From Bactrocera neohumeralis (taxonomy: Eukaryota; Arthropoda; Insecta; Diptera; Tephritidae): a DNA stretch of 64,000 nt. Shown here one piece after another: positions 12,131-25,000 of the stretch (position 1 is the stretch's first letter; each line of letters begins with the position of its first letter). The translations under genes were made by a program, and so were the position numbers. The DNA is taken from the NCBI RefSeq assembly GCF_024586455.1, contig NC_065923.1, positions 54,281,237-54,345,236 on the forward strand, given 5' to 3'. The notes under the pieces are model-generated. The model did no database searches, was not told where the DNA came from, and worked only from the letters and a program-made list of their open reading frames with translations.

Positions 12131-13136
12131 GACATATTCTGACCACTTCTGACTAACAGAGTCACTAAATTACCATTGTGACAATTAGAGACATGAGACA
12201 ATCGTGACAAGCAGAATACCGGCATTAAGCTATTTAAAAACTGCTAATAATAGTAATACAAAAAGTGTTGTCATATGTACATATGTGTTTCAAATGTTAT
12301 AATCGCATTATTTTAAAAAATGCAAATAAAACACAATACTTTCGCAATCCTGGATAAAGTTAAAAAAACTCATTTTCACTTTGTTTCCAACAAATTTGCA
12401 AAGTTAATACTTTCGATTCTCACCCATTTCTTGAAGCACACTGTCCTTATTATTTTTCACATAAAGGTAGATACATACATATGTATGTATATGATTTTAT
12501 ATTTTCAGTTGGATTTTACTGAAACTTTATTAGGAATTAAATTATGATAATGTCTATGCATTTTTCGGTATTCGTAGGCTATGATACTTTAGGTACCAAA
12601 CATTTCCGTTACATTTGGTGGTTGAAATCACCATTGTGCAGATGGTAGATTAACAAACGCCATGTGTAAAAATATCCCACATCAGATAAACACATACCTT
12701 TGTAAATATGTCTGTATAGAATACCTACTTACATTATACATACATATACTTATGTATATAAATGTTATGTATGTACATATATTTAGACATCGAACTTATC
12801 CGTTTTTCTAATACGGAATCGCGTTAAAGTTTTTACCACTTATAGAACCACTTTACGTCGAAACATTAATAGGTATACATAAGTATGTAGGTATTGTACA
12901 CGTACTTTTAATCATTTGTGTGTGAATTTATACTTTAAAAAGTATCAATGCTACTGATAAATAAATTTTTTGTTAGAGGATTTTTATATTAATAAAACTC
13001 TTTAGATTATCCAGAATATTTTGATTTATTGTGATTGATAAGAAACACTTGACGCACGTTTATTTCTTATAGAAAAACTAAGTAATGATAATAAATCATT
13101 TTAAAAGTTTTGTTAAATGCAGATACATTTGTACAG
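12131..13136. other. AT-rich intergenic DNA
   Basis: No gene recognised. Microsatellite tracts lie near 12,270-12,285, 12,470-12,490 and 12,735-12,780. The 75-codon frame at 12,320-12,547 has no recognisable domain. Confidence 0.4.
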
Positions 13137-13600
13137 TTATGTTCATGAAAATAGCGGTGCAACAGGGTATATTCAAAGATCTTTCCTAACATACATATGT
13201 ATACGAGCTTGCCAAATCAACAAACGTTATTATTTTGGTAGAGTTGATAGAATAGAAATAGATATTTTTCATCAGTCCAGATAGAATGTCCGATCAACCA
13301 AACTTTTAAACAAGGTCTGAGCGTAATGATATAAGCTTGCTTTTCGTACTATAGGGTCGGTCCTACACATTTGATCTTTGACATCATGGAACGATCTTAT
13401 GTTACAATTTTCTACTTTAAAAAGGTATAAGAATTACGTGTGAGTAAGATAACGACCCAAAGCACGCGACCAAACTATCTGCGGAGTGGTTTGCATCAGA
13501 AAAGATCAACGTAATGTCCTGGCCAACCTAAATCTTATCGAAAATTTATAGAGAGGTATTAGAACACAAATTTGGTCAGTGGTCAAGGAGGCATGGGATG
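13137..13600 (+). mobile_element. Tc1-like transposon fragment
   Basis: The left end reads CAGTTATGTTCATGAAAATA. At 13,450-13,590 the plus strand encodes the downstream half of a Tc1 transposase: a frame with the proline-lysine-histidine motif after the second catalytic aspartate, then WFASEKINVMSWPT and sequence around the terminal acidic residue. The N-terminal half and the right end are missing. Confidence 0.6.
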
Positions 13601-13659
13601 AAACAACAACAAGAAACCGTAATTTTGCACAAGAGATCGAAGTAGCAAGAAACTCCTGA

Positions 13660-14130
13660 GTGAAAAAAATTGAAAAATGGGCGTGTCCCCGCCTTCTAAG
13701 AAGTTTTTGGGGCATATCTCCTAAACCACTTAACGTAAAATATCCAAATTTGCTATGTTCAAATCCCATAAGCACCCCTACCGGTACGGTAAAAATTAAT
13801 GAAATCGGTTGATAACCCCGTCCACTCTAACGGTTTTGTTTAAAACTATTAAAAGCGCCATAAATCAATAAATAAAAAGCCAGAGACAAAATAAGACGAC
13901 GGGCGTGGCACCGCCCACATTTAGGTGAAAACCCATACCTCAGGACCTACTTAATCGATATCGACCAAATTTAGTATTTTATATTATGTTCCAGTGTGAA
14001 AATGAGCGAAATCGGACTGCCCCTACCCCCACTTTCTATTTAATATAATTTTCCATCTTCTTCCAATATGTCAATCCAACCACAACGAATGTATCGGGAT
14101 GCAACTTTGTCCGGGTTGTGCGCTTAAAGT
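13660..14130 (-). repeat. Dispersed hairpin-ended repeat, partial copy 2
   Basis: It shares the GGGCGTG...CCGCCCAC islands and the phrase ATCTCCTAAACCACTTAA with the family described at 1371-2392, in the same orientation. The terminal hairpin is absent, so the copy is truncated. Confidence 0.5.
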
Positions 14131-14515
14131 AGGCCACCTTATTAAAATTTGCTTCTATTCAAGATAAGAAATCTTAAGATACCGATCGTGTGGCCCCAAG
14201 TTCTTACAGCGAACAGTAAGTCTGTATGTAAAAAATACATCGGATGAAGGCTTCTCTTGGCCGCATTATACCTAATAAAAAGGTTGACTTTACTCCTTGT
14301 ATCATTAGCCCCACTCCCACATTATTTTCGCTTTTCCAACATGTGTTATGACGAATATGTCGTCCAGTGTGTGAATTATCCATGTTAATATATAAAATTC
14401 TCGTGCCAAGGTGTTTGTTACCAAACTCCTTCGAAACAGCTGATCCAATTTTGATGACTTTTGGTGTGCTTATGGAGTAAAAGGTATCTGAAAGTTAACC
14501 CAAGTTCGGAATTAA
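14131..14515. other. Spacer with a possible Helitron 5' end
   Basis: From about 14,388 the sequence TATAAAATTCTCGTGCCAAG, followed by TTTGTTACCAAACTCCT, resembles the 5' ends of insect Helitrons. This is pattern recognition only; no CTRR hairpin end was found. Confidence 0.25.
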
Positions 14516-15140
14516 ATACAGGGAATCCCAAAATTATCGCAAGATTTAAATTTGCCGCCATTTATGCAAGCACAAAAAAAAAGAACATATCGACAGCTGA
14601 CAGTTTAGGCTTAAAAATATAAAAATGCGGTGTTACACGATAGAACAATGTGTCTTCATTACTGAACAATATACAAATTCCAACAACAAATGAATGCTGA
14701 CTTTCGAGCAAAATCATCCTAAGCGCTGAAACACATTTTCACCTTGATGGGTCTGCTAATCGCCAAAATTGTTGCTTTTGGGGTTCTGAGAACCCATATG
14801 TGATTGTCGAAAAACAAATTCATCCACAAAGTGTCACTGTTTGGTGTAGATTTTGAGCTGGAGGCATTAGACCATACTTTTTTGGAAAATGCCCGATATC
14901 GGGACATAACCCAGTTAGATGATATTGAGTGGCCAATACGTGGTTTCAGCAATACGTTGCTCCATGTCATACAGCCTGTGAAATAGGTTTATTGCAACAA
15001 GCCCACAACACTTTGGACTTTAAAGGAGGAGATTCAACTTCGGCCACATTTATGCAGAATGGTCATGAAAATTTTGGACAAACGAGATGTACGGAAAGCC
15101 GTGGAGGCCATATGGCCGACGTGTCTTTCCATAAATAACT
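14516..15140 (+). pseudogene. Degenerate DDE transposase (IS630-Tc1-mariner superfamily)
   Basis: The plus strand, across several frames, encodes a transposase of a mariner-related type common in insects: an ETHFHLDG motif near 14,730 (first acidic residue), VIVEKQIHPQSVTVW near 14,810, then WFQQYVAPCHTA near 14,940 at the second acidic site, and the C-terminal SRGGHMADVSFHK ending at 15,135. ACAGGGAATCCCAAAATTAT near 14,517 may be the left end. Stops and deletions make it inactive. Relatives lie at 49,436 and 56,500. Confidence 0.65.
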
Positions 15141-15194
15141 ACAGTTTCTTACTTGTCATTTTATAACATTGAGAAGCACTGCCCACAGAAAATA

Positions 15195-15538
15195 CTAGGT
15201 TGGAAAATATCTCCCTTCCGCCTTTTTGTCTTTTGAATTTCGCAGCTATGTATAAAGCGCTACAGAGCTCGTACCTGGCAATACTATACATCTTTGAAAG
15301 GTCTTCAACAGTTCAACAGTTATAGACGTGTAAACATTAAAGTCTTCCTTACTTAAAGGCAAATCCGCTTGAGGAGGTATTAGGAAGTTGCTGTCTAGAT
15401 GGAAACATTATCGAACGAAACATTATCGGCGCATATTTGAACTAAATTCGATCACTGCAACACTTTTTATAAAGCATTGAATAAAGAGCAAAAAAGCGGA
15501 AGGGAGACAGATATTTTATCGTGATTTGACAACCTAAT
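15195..15538. mobile_element. Short mariner-type MITE
   Basis: Inverted ends: CTAGGTTGGAAAATATCTCC at 15,195 and, on the opposite strand, TTAGGTTGTCAAATCACGAT, with CTCCCTTCCGC following inside both. There is no coding potential in the 344 bp. The GGTTGTCAAA-type terminus is typical of mariner relatives. Confidence 0.65.
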
Positions 15539-16304
15539 AAATTGGAAATGATGATAACTTTTATATATATTTATCAGCAGATTCTATAATCTTCTTTAGA
15601 GTGAATTTTAAAGTAATACGGTAATTATTCATTTTAAATGAAATGTGTGAATTTGTTAGAAAATAATAAAAAAAATAATGGTAGGATGAAACCCATCGGA
15701 AACGAAACATTAAATGAAAAATAATTTACGGGCAATCTGAGGTCGAGAAAAGGAAAGGGTGGTGGAATTTTTAAGTATTAAGAATATTTTATCTCGATTT
15801 GCACCCATACTACGACTCATATAGAAAAAAATTATATGACAATATTGTAGGTAATTGATTTCAAATCAAATAACCAAGATTTTGGATTTTTTACTTTATC
15901 TTTTTCTTTAATGACATTCGGTGGAAACTTGTCTTCTTATGTCCCAAAGGTGCTGTATTTTTTTGAATTTAAAATATTTATTTATGCCACTTATATTGAC
16001 CTAATATTATAAAAATATCATAGTTTTTAATCAAAAATTCTCAAATGAATATTTCAGATTTTCTTAAAATGTAAGTAGGCTTTAATTATAATTCAGTCCG
16101 TTTAGTAACGTATTTCTCTCAGAATTTTCAACGTTTTATGTATTACTTGTAATTAATAATTAATTAAAAGGAATTCTACGAAATAATGTTTCTTCAACGG
16201 CGATTAGCGTTAGATTGTTTTAGTATTGACCGTATCCACAATATCTAGGCAATTGATATTGCACACTTTTGTTTTAATTTTGCATCACATTTCGGAGAAT
16301 TACA
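15539..16304. other. AT-rich intergenic DNA
   Basis: No gene or repeat boundary recognised. Confidence 0.4.
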
Positions 16305-17210
16305 ACATGGAGCAGAAAGGCAAAGAGATTTCAGTTGGAAAGCGAAAAATTATTCTAAAACATTTCTTAGAGGGAAAGACTTATAGATAAATTGGTAATC
16401 TAGTTAGAAGAGCCTTCTTCGCTATTCAAAAGTATTAAACAAGCGTCATTCCAAAGGCTTGATATGACCGCCCGCCGTTGCTAACAGATCTCTAGTAGAA
16501 AACCATTATTAAGTCCATTCGACGTAATCCAAGAATGACAGCTCACTCAGTCCATCATCAGATCCTATAGAACTTTTCCAAATCGATCTCCGAGGATACG
16601 GCACGTCGAATTATAAAAACCATAGCAGAGTCGTCCGTAAGAAACCCATGACTGCAGATATCAATAGGAAAAAGCGCCTATATTTTGTTAATGAGTTCAT
16701 CTCAAAGCCGACAGACTTCTGGAGTCACGTTATATGCTACATATAAATATTCGTATAAATTCTAGGCGGAGAAAAATTTAAAAATGAAAATCTCGTTGGC
16801 GCGGTAAAACATGGAGGAAGCGGCATAATGGTGTGGGGGTATATGGCAGCAAGTGTCGTAGAAAACCTGACTTTTATGGAGACATTCATGGATCAGAGTG
16901 AATACATGAACTTTTTTAAAAACAATTTAACTGAAAGTCCTGAGAAATTGGAACTTAAAGCCCATACCGCCCATAATACAAAGCAAGGTTGTTGTATAAT
17001 GTTAAGAATCAGCTGCGAACACCTCTTCAGACTCCTGATCTTAACCCAATAAAGCATTTTTGGGACCTGCTCGAGCGAAAAATAAGGAAGCACACAATTA
17101 TAGCAAAAAAAACTGCTCAAGGACGTCATTGTCGAGGGGTGGGACAAGATTACAACAGAGGAAACAAAAAAAACTGATGAATTCTATGCCAAAACGCCTT
17201 ACGGAGGTAC
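16305..17210 (+). pseudogene. Tc1-like transposase pseudogene
   Basis: Starting near MEQKGKEISVGKRKIILKHF (16,306), the plus strand reads through a degenerate Tc1 transposase. Visible parts are the paired-like N-terminus, MVWGYMAASVVENLTFMETF (16,828), and in another frame PLQTPDLNPIKHFWDLLERK (about 17,020), which holds the last acidic motif. Many stops and shifts interrupt it. No inverted ends were paired. Confidence 0.75.
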
Positions 17211-17318
17211 ATTTAATACAATTAGTTGTTAGTTAATACCAACTGTACGCAGACATTTGCGTGTAAAGTTTTTCGTCGAGTTTGAATATATGTATACATA
17301 AATGGGTGTATGCAGATA

Positions 17319-18400
17319 CAGTGAATCAATAAAGTTTGCATACACCTAGTTGTAACAATTTATGGCACGCTTATTTGCTTTAAAATAAGCATACTTGTAT
17401 ATAGTATTGTTTTTTTTGTAAATATGGTTTATCGAAATATTTTTTTTTACACAAATAAAAAATGAATACAAAAGCTTAAAATGCGCTTAATTCATATCAA
17501 AAGTCTTATTTATATATATCAAAAGTAATTACAAAAGTTATAGGATATATTTATTATTTTATCATACTGGCCATCCTTCTGTTACATTATTGCCTTCAGA
17601 CATCGACAGACTGTTTTGATGAAATTCGATGTTTTCGAGTACGGCTTTCCAATAAGTGCCAGATATGTTCAATAGGGTTAATGTCTAGTGATTGCTGGGG
17701 CGTATGGTGTAGTTTACAATTGTATAAGAATCATTCACATACAAGAGACGACGTGTTTTAGATCCATATCCTGTTGGAAAGAGATGTTACTACTGTTAAA
17801 GCCCAATTTCAGCACATTTGGACGTACATATTTTTATGTTCAAATAATTGTGCATATCCATTTCTTCACTAATAAAATTCATGTGTCCAATTTCAGATGC
17901 AGACATACGCCCACAAACCATAATACATTCCCACCGTGCTTTACTGTTGGCAATACAGTTTTTACTTGAAACTACACTTTTCGTGCGCCATCCGATCAAA
18001 TATATTAAATTTTGAAATATTTTCCGAAAACGAATACGGTTTGTCTAAATGTTTATCAAACGCCCACCTATCCTATTTGTTAACTTTACTTATGTATGGA
18101 AAACCGGCACTTATCAAATTATTCCTTACGGTTCGTTCGTATACGTTTTTGAGCATTAAGAAATAACTTATGTCCAAGTGCGCTTAAATTGAGTTTAATA
18201 GCATCTATTTCCACAGGATAACGACACAAGTCGTATCTTAGGCGAAAAATAATAAGACTTTTTAATTTAAATTTCCCGCGAAAACACATTCGTCGAAATA
18301 TTTTTTCTAGGTTCGTATGACTGTCAGTCACATCTGTGACAAATGTCACATCAAAATAATCATTAGTATTTAGTATAGGTTTGTCTTTGTGTAGTACTTT
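17319..18400 (-). mobile_element. Tc1-like transposon remnant
   Basis: The left end CAGTGAATCAATAAAGTTTG follows TA and resembles the end at 8325. The minus strand encodes CIMVCGRMSASEIGHMNFIS (about 17,870-17,930), the conserved Tc1 segment between catalytic aspartates, plus a decayed upstream piece at 18,119-18,349. The right terminus is not identified, so the end coordinate is approximate. Confidence 0.6.
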
Positions 18401-19007
18401 CGGCGATTTTTACGATGAGTGGAATTATTCAACATAGCCATCAGCAAACTTAAACGACCGCTCTGTTTTGAGATGCTCAGAACGATCCGTAGAACAATTC
18501 CCGCATACGCGAATTTATAGAAAAATATCGACCCGCTCTAAAGTACATATACTAGTATAAGTAAATATGGCTCAAGTTCATTGACGCCAGAAAATATTTA
18601 AAATAATGCACCACAATCATAATATTGAGTTAATAGCTCAATTCCGTAAAATAAGATGATTTGCGTCAATCTTTGTGCACAGTTTTATTTTTTTGTTTAA
18701 TACTACAGCCACAGACATGTATTTGTACCCCCTCTTATCGGCTGTGAGAATTGAGCAAAAAAATTAAAAATTTTGTTTTAATTATTAGGTATACAACTTT
18801 GCTTGGATATAAATATAGCAACAAATGCATTACATTATATTGATTTTGTATTTGATTTTGTTTATAATACATTTAATTATTCGCTAAGGTTTGATTGTTT
18901 ATAAAGCAACAATATTGTCTTCTAGTCAAAATTCTCATGCCAACTATAACTTTACAAAAGTACTGATAAAGAATTAAGAATTGTTTTTATTTTATGTATT
19001 TTTTCAG
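18400..19007. other. Presumed bmm intron, 3' part
   Basis: Non-coding sequence ending in a good polypyrimidine tract and the acceptor TTTTTTCAG at 19,007. No upstream bmm coding exon was recognised here. Confidence 0.6.
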
Positions 19008-22000
19008 GTAGCATGACATCTGACTTTTTTCGTGTAGTTAACGAAGCTCGCCGTTATTCTCTCGGACCTTTTAGCCCTTCATTCAATATACAGACCTGCC
19101 TATTTGAGGGTTTACAAAAACATTTGCCTGAAGATGCGCACAAACGTGTTAGTGGACGTTTGCATGTCTCATTAACACGAGTGCATGATGGCAAAAATGT
19201 CATCGTTTCTGAATTTGAGTCACGCGACGAACTCTTGCAGGCTCTATTGTGTGCATGCTTTATTCCGGGCTTTTCTGGCATATTTCCACCTCGGTTTCGA
19301 GGAGTACGGTATATGGATGGAGCGTTTTCAGACAATTTACCGATATTAGATGAGAACACAATAACCGTGAGTCCTTTCTGCGGAGAAAGCGATATTTGTC
19401 CACGCGATCAAAGTTCGCAACTTTTCCATTTGAATTGGGCGAATACGAGTATAGAAATATCTCGACAGAATGTTAATCGCTTTGTTCGTATACTTTTTCC
19501 ACCACGTCCAGAATTTCTTTCGAAATTCTGTCAGCAGGGTTTTGACGACGCGATGCAGTTTCTTAATCGTAATAATTTAATAAACTGTCGCCGTTGTGTG
19601 GCAGTACAATCAACGTTCGTAGTATCAGAAACCGTGGCACAGCCACAGGACTTTGATCCTGAGTGTAGAGAGTGTAAAAAGCATAGAAATGTGAGTACAT
19701 CACTATCTTACAATTACAGAGAGATTGCATTTCATTTTATAACTGTGTGCATGTCATTTTAGGATGCTTTAAGCTCAAACATGCCACAAACTGTATTGGA
19801 TGTGATTCAGGATTATATAGAGCAAGCTAATAAAGGACTGGCGAATTGGATATTCAGACATCGTGGACTAAAATTGTTGTCATTACCAGCAACAGTGCCA
19901 TTAGACTTCTTTATGGCAACAATGTCAAAGTAAGTTATTCACTGCTCCTTGTATATGTAAATAAGTATATTTGTTTTAAGTAATTTTTTTTACACAAGCT
20001 CGTTGAATTTATGATTACGATTACAATAATCACAAATAATACATACATAAGTATGAAAAGTTCATATGCGAAATTGCATTACGGTTATGGCGCTCAGTAA
20101 TAATACAACTTGCTAGGCAGAATTTCTAATTGTTACGCTTAGACCATGTTAAAAGAAATTTAATCATAAACAATTAAGCAAATAATTATTAAATTAAATT
20201 AAGAAATCGTAATGAAACAAAATTAGCAAAAAATGGAAAACGTCATTAAATGAAAACTTATAAAGTGACATGACTAAGCACTAAATTAATATATACTACT
20301 GTGATCAAATTGAAAGGTGAATTTTATCCATTTCATTTCCTTCGAAGTAATCCCCTCCCGCTGCAATACACTTATGCCAACGAATTTTCCAGTCATCATA
20401 GCACTTGGAAAAATCCTCAGAGCCTTCTTCGATTCAGCTTTTATATCCTCAAACAAAACGGTATCCTCGGAGTGGTCATGTGAATTTGCTGAATAGCCAG
20501 AAGTTACACGAAGGTAAATCAGGTAAATGCGGTGGTTGCGGCACGATATTAGTTGAAAATCTGTCGAAATGATCACGAATACCCAATGCAGTATGTGATG
20601 GTTCATTATCGCACTTCTTTGTTCAATAAATTCAAAGAATTCACTTTTAGAGCCTCACAAAATGACGTGTATCTCAAATACTAATGAATATTTTAACGTG
20701 AAATTTAGCATAGATGTCACTGACAATACTACCAACTTACAGAAAAAAAATTTACCGATTCGAAAAACTCGCGAAGTATAAATTAAAAATTCGCCTTTCA
20801 ATTTGATCACAGTAGTATAACAGTAAGGGTTTGGCACCTGAGGGCATTTTGGGTCGCTAAAAGGTTTAATGTGGCAATGATGAAGTATTCCACAACACGC
20901 CACATAGACGTATTCTCACCGAGCCAACGAATTCGCCACGTACATCAACCAGCCTTCCCAGGGCTGAAACATTTATTAAAATCTGTGAAACTCAAAAAAG
21001 TCCAGCAAGTCTTTATTTGGGGGGAGCTGTGCATATGGCAATCCTGTTTGTCAATTATTCTGTGGGTACACAGAAAAGGTTTAATGTATATATCGCCCAA
21101 ACCATTGAAGCTTTTATAATAACGTTTTAATAAAAATCCCTTGAGAGCACCCCTACGAACTTTATAAAAATAGATGCAATCGGATGATAACCACTCACCA
21201 TATAACGGTTCTGTTAAAAACTGCTAAAACTCATATCATTCGGACTTGAGACGAGATTTCTTTACAAAATATCCATGTAAATTCCATCTTTGCCATATTG
21301 TTCCATAATATACAGTCTCAAAGTAGCACTTTTTTAACAATAAAAAAGGGTTTTTTAACATATGGGGTATATGAGGAAATCTCCAACCAAAGTTTGGGAA
21401 CCAGTTTCACTCTGGGCTAATGAAAATCATTATATGTGACCTGGTCTACGGAAAGGGGGCTTAGGTGTCAAAAAAAAGAAGAACAATTAATGAGATAACG
21501 ATAAACTGACGATTATTTTTAACAGCTTTTCCCAGAAAAAATTCACACATCCCTTTTAAAAAATACATATATAGTGGGATATTCGTGGAACAAATTCACA
21601 CATTTAAAAAAAAACTATGGTATCTTCAATATTATTTATACTTCCACTTAATTTTGCTAAGATATCTTACATATTGACCCATATATACGGTATAAATCCA
21701 ACAGGAAGTTTGAAATTCATATATAACTCTTATTAATACTTTTATATACATATGTATGTATGTATATGGGCCATGGAATGTTTTTATCCAGGTTTAGTAT
21801 TACGGCATGCAAATACCAGAAATAGAGGCCTTCTGAATTTAATTAAGAAACCTCACATATTGACCAAAATTTAAGGTATAAAGTGAAGCAGATATTTTAA
21901 AATCCGTGTATTAGATATATGAGAACTATTGTAAATTCCCGTTTAAAGGCGTTTTGTGGGCGTGGAAGTAGTCCTATCTGAAATACCCACCTCCTTTTTG

Positions 22001-25000
22001 TGTCAAGAACGATATGTAGCAAGTTTCATCAAGACATTTCTGTTTTAATCAAGTTTTTGCTTGCACGGACAGACGGTCAACCAGATTTCAATTCGTCTCG
22101 TATCTCGATTAATTTTAGGCGATACAAACTATCGTTAGATGAACAGACCAATTATTATACTCTGTAGCAACATGATGCGAAAGTATGCAAATATTCGCTG
22201 CACCATTATGAACATTTGTATTTAAACTTTTAATATTTTTATACTTCAAATGTAATATATGTATATTATTATTTTTTAATTTTGTATTTGGTCATTTAAT
22301 TCTAGAACAGTGAAGCAGCTTCCAAAGCCATTTGGGAAGACATTTACAAGCGCTTAACATAAAGTAAAAGTTTCACGAGTAAAATTTAGTAAAATTGTTT
22401 ACTTATAAACTAGTTAATTGCAAGTAAATTTATCATATAAATATTATACTTTAATAAACGAAAATATCGAAAACAATTACAGGTGTGCAATATTTACATA
22501 GTTAATTAAAATTGTAAAGTTATTTCGATTATTTGCGCATTTCCTTTATTTCTTTAATTGATTTTTTTATTCGTATTTGTTCAATAAAGATTAAATTAAG
22601 TAATTATTAATTAAAAATTTTTAACATATTTTGAAATTCGTATGAACTATTTTGGTTAACATTATCATATTAGTTAGAATACTTCCACTTCATACTTTTA
22701 TTTGGCTTTTCTAAAATAACTAATTTAATGGCGTTTATTGAAACTACATTTAAAATATGTATGTATACATATTTATTTGGGCATCCATTGTCCATTGTCA
22801 TTATTTATGTATGTATCTTGTTTACATTTATCATATTTGAGAAATAAGGATAAGCTATTAAGTGAGTATATTAAGTATTTGAGTTCTAGATAGGTTTGCC
22901 AAAGATCGTTCAAAAAATAATCAATAAAATACGTTCAAGTGCTGCAAAGTTGTGCATGGGTGTAAAAACACGAAATTTTGCTAAAGAAAATGTATAACGA
23001 AAATGTAAGTTACAGAGACCGTTATATAAATTTTATTAGCTTACCAAATTGGCTTGGAAACTTCACTTCTGCTTAACTATTCTTTCAAATTATTTGAATT
23101 GTCGTAATCTGCAAGAGCAAAATAAAATAACTAATAAATTGTTATTTCCAAATTTATCAACCATATCACTTTTGTTTCCACTATGTATGCACTCTCTACT
23201 TTTATCTTCGCTTCATAGGATAACTACACTCACACCAAAATTAGGCAAACACATTCGCGGCAGGATAGAAAATATTTTAAGAAGATTAATTGAAACTGTA
23301 CAAACCCACATTATAAGCAAATTCACAGTAAGTTAAATTTGTTATTAATTTCTACTAGGGTAACATCACTTAAATTGTTTTCCTCTAAATAGATCTGTGA
23401 ACCGCCACACTTTGATACGACGGGTTTACTGCATTCGAAACGTCTATACGGACCAAGGGTATCAATATTAGTTGATGAATGGTAAGTTTTTCAAAAACAT
23501 ATTTATCTATCTATATATATATAACAAGTAACGAAGGACTAAGTTCGGGTTTAACCGAACATTTCACCTTCAGGTGTTCTCAAAACTTCATATTAAAAAA
23601 TTTTGGGAAAAAATTCAACATTCAATGCCAAAGAGATATATCTGACATAAATGTGATTTTGATGTGCAAAACGGTATAAGGCCAACCGGAGGTTTGAAAG
23701 TCCTTATTAGGTAAATGGGACATTGACACGAGTTTATCTATCTTTAGCATTACTACATATGTATTACTGAGTTAAGTGAGGTACCTCACGTACCGTTAAC
23801 AATATATAAGGAGCAAAGTCAACCGGATGTTTGAAAATACTGATGGTAGTTATATGAGTTATAGGCTAGTGCAAATTTTCACGCGATTTTAACCATTTTA
23901 GGCACAGAGTTGCAATATTAATTAAGATCATATTGACCGATATGTGGGGTATAAGATTAGATTAGATTAGATTTATTTATGAGGAATGCACCGCGACCTT
24001 TGGTCTATTGTGCCCTCTCCTAAATCACATGGACTCACTTAGCCCCAGCACATCGATGAATTCCAATATTCTACCGGGTGCTAATGAGTCGATGCAATCC
24101 CTGTCCGGAAACATGGATCCGAGGGCCTTAATCCTGCGTCTGCAGACTGCTGTGCAGTCGATCAGCAGGTGTTCCGGTGTTTCAGGCTCCATGTCGCAGA
24201 ACCGGCAGTTAGTGCAAGAAGATAGGCCCATGTTATATAAATGTCTATTTAACTTGCAGTGGCCAGTATAAAATGCGACCAATAGCCTAAGTTTATTCCT
24301 GGGGAGGTTGATTACAACTTTGAACCTGCTCATGTTGTACCCTTCCATTAGCAACCTGGCATGCCGCATGCCATGAGTTCGTTGCCAATACTCCTTTCTG
24401 CCCACTCCCTCTTCTTTGCGAAGTAGCTCCTTTATGGTATGGGGACCCACCCCTGTAAAGGGTTCAGGACCTACCATTTTGGTGGAGGCTGCGGAGCGGG
24501 CGAGCTCGTCTGCCAGTTCGTTACCGGCTATTCCTTTGTGACCTGGCACCCAAATTAGGTGCACCTGGTTTCTTTCCGCAAGGCTGGGGTATAAAGTCAA
24601 ACGGAATTTCGAAAATCATTATATTAGGTATATGGGAAGTAAAAGAAACATTGATCCGATTTGCCTCGTTTTTGACACATAAACATACTATTATCAGGAA
24701 AGGATTATCTTCGAATTTCAATAATATATCTCACTGTGGGGTCCACATTTACGGAATTGTGGGCTAGAATAGTTACGGTCCGATTTTGGCAATTTTAAAC
24801 CTGAGATAGCATACCTTGAAGGAAATATTCGCACAAATTTGTATCTCGATTTTTGTAAACAAAAAACGTTTTGTCGTCGAAAATGTCTTCGGAAATATTC
24901 TGAAAGTACCCATTTAGATTGAGATGTATAATGGAGAAATGGTCCTGTTACAGCAAGCCAGTATTCAGAAGTCTACCGTTTCCCATTTAATTTTTGTTTA

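Noticed and set aside
19054..19359. 101-codon minus-strand frame
   Set aside because: Antisense shadow of the bmm catalytic-domain exon.
22307..22363. Reading the 22,306 exon in the frame giving IWEDIYKRLT
   Set aside because: It requires a phase-0 donor upstream; the exon ending at 19,929 leaves phase 2, which forces the frame ending GKTFTSA.
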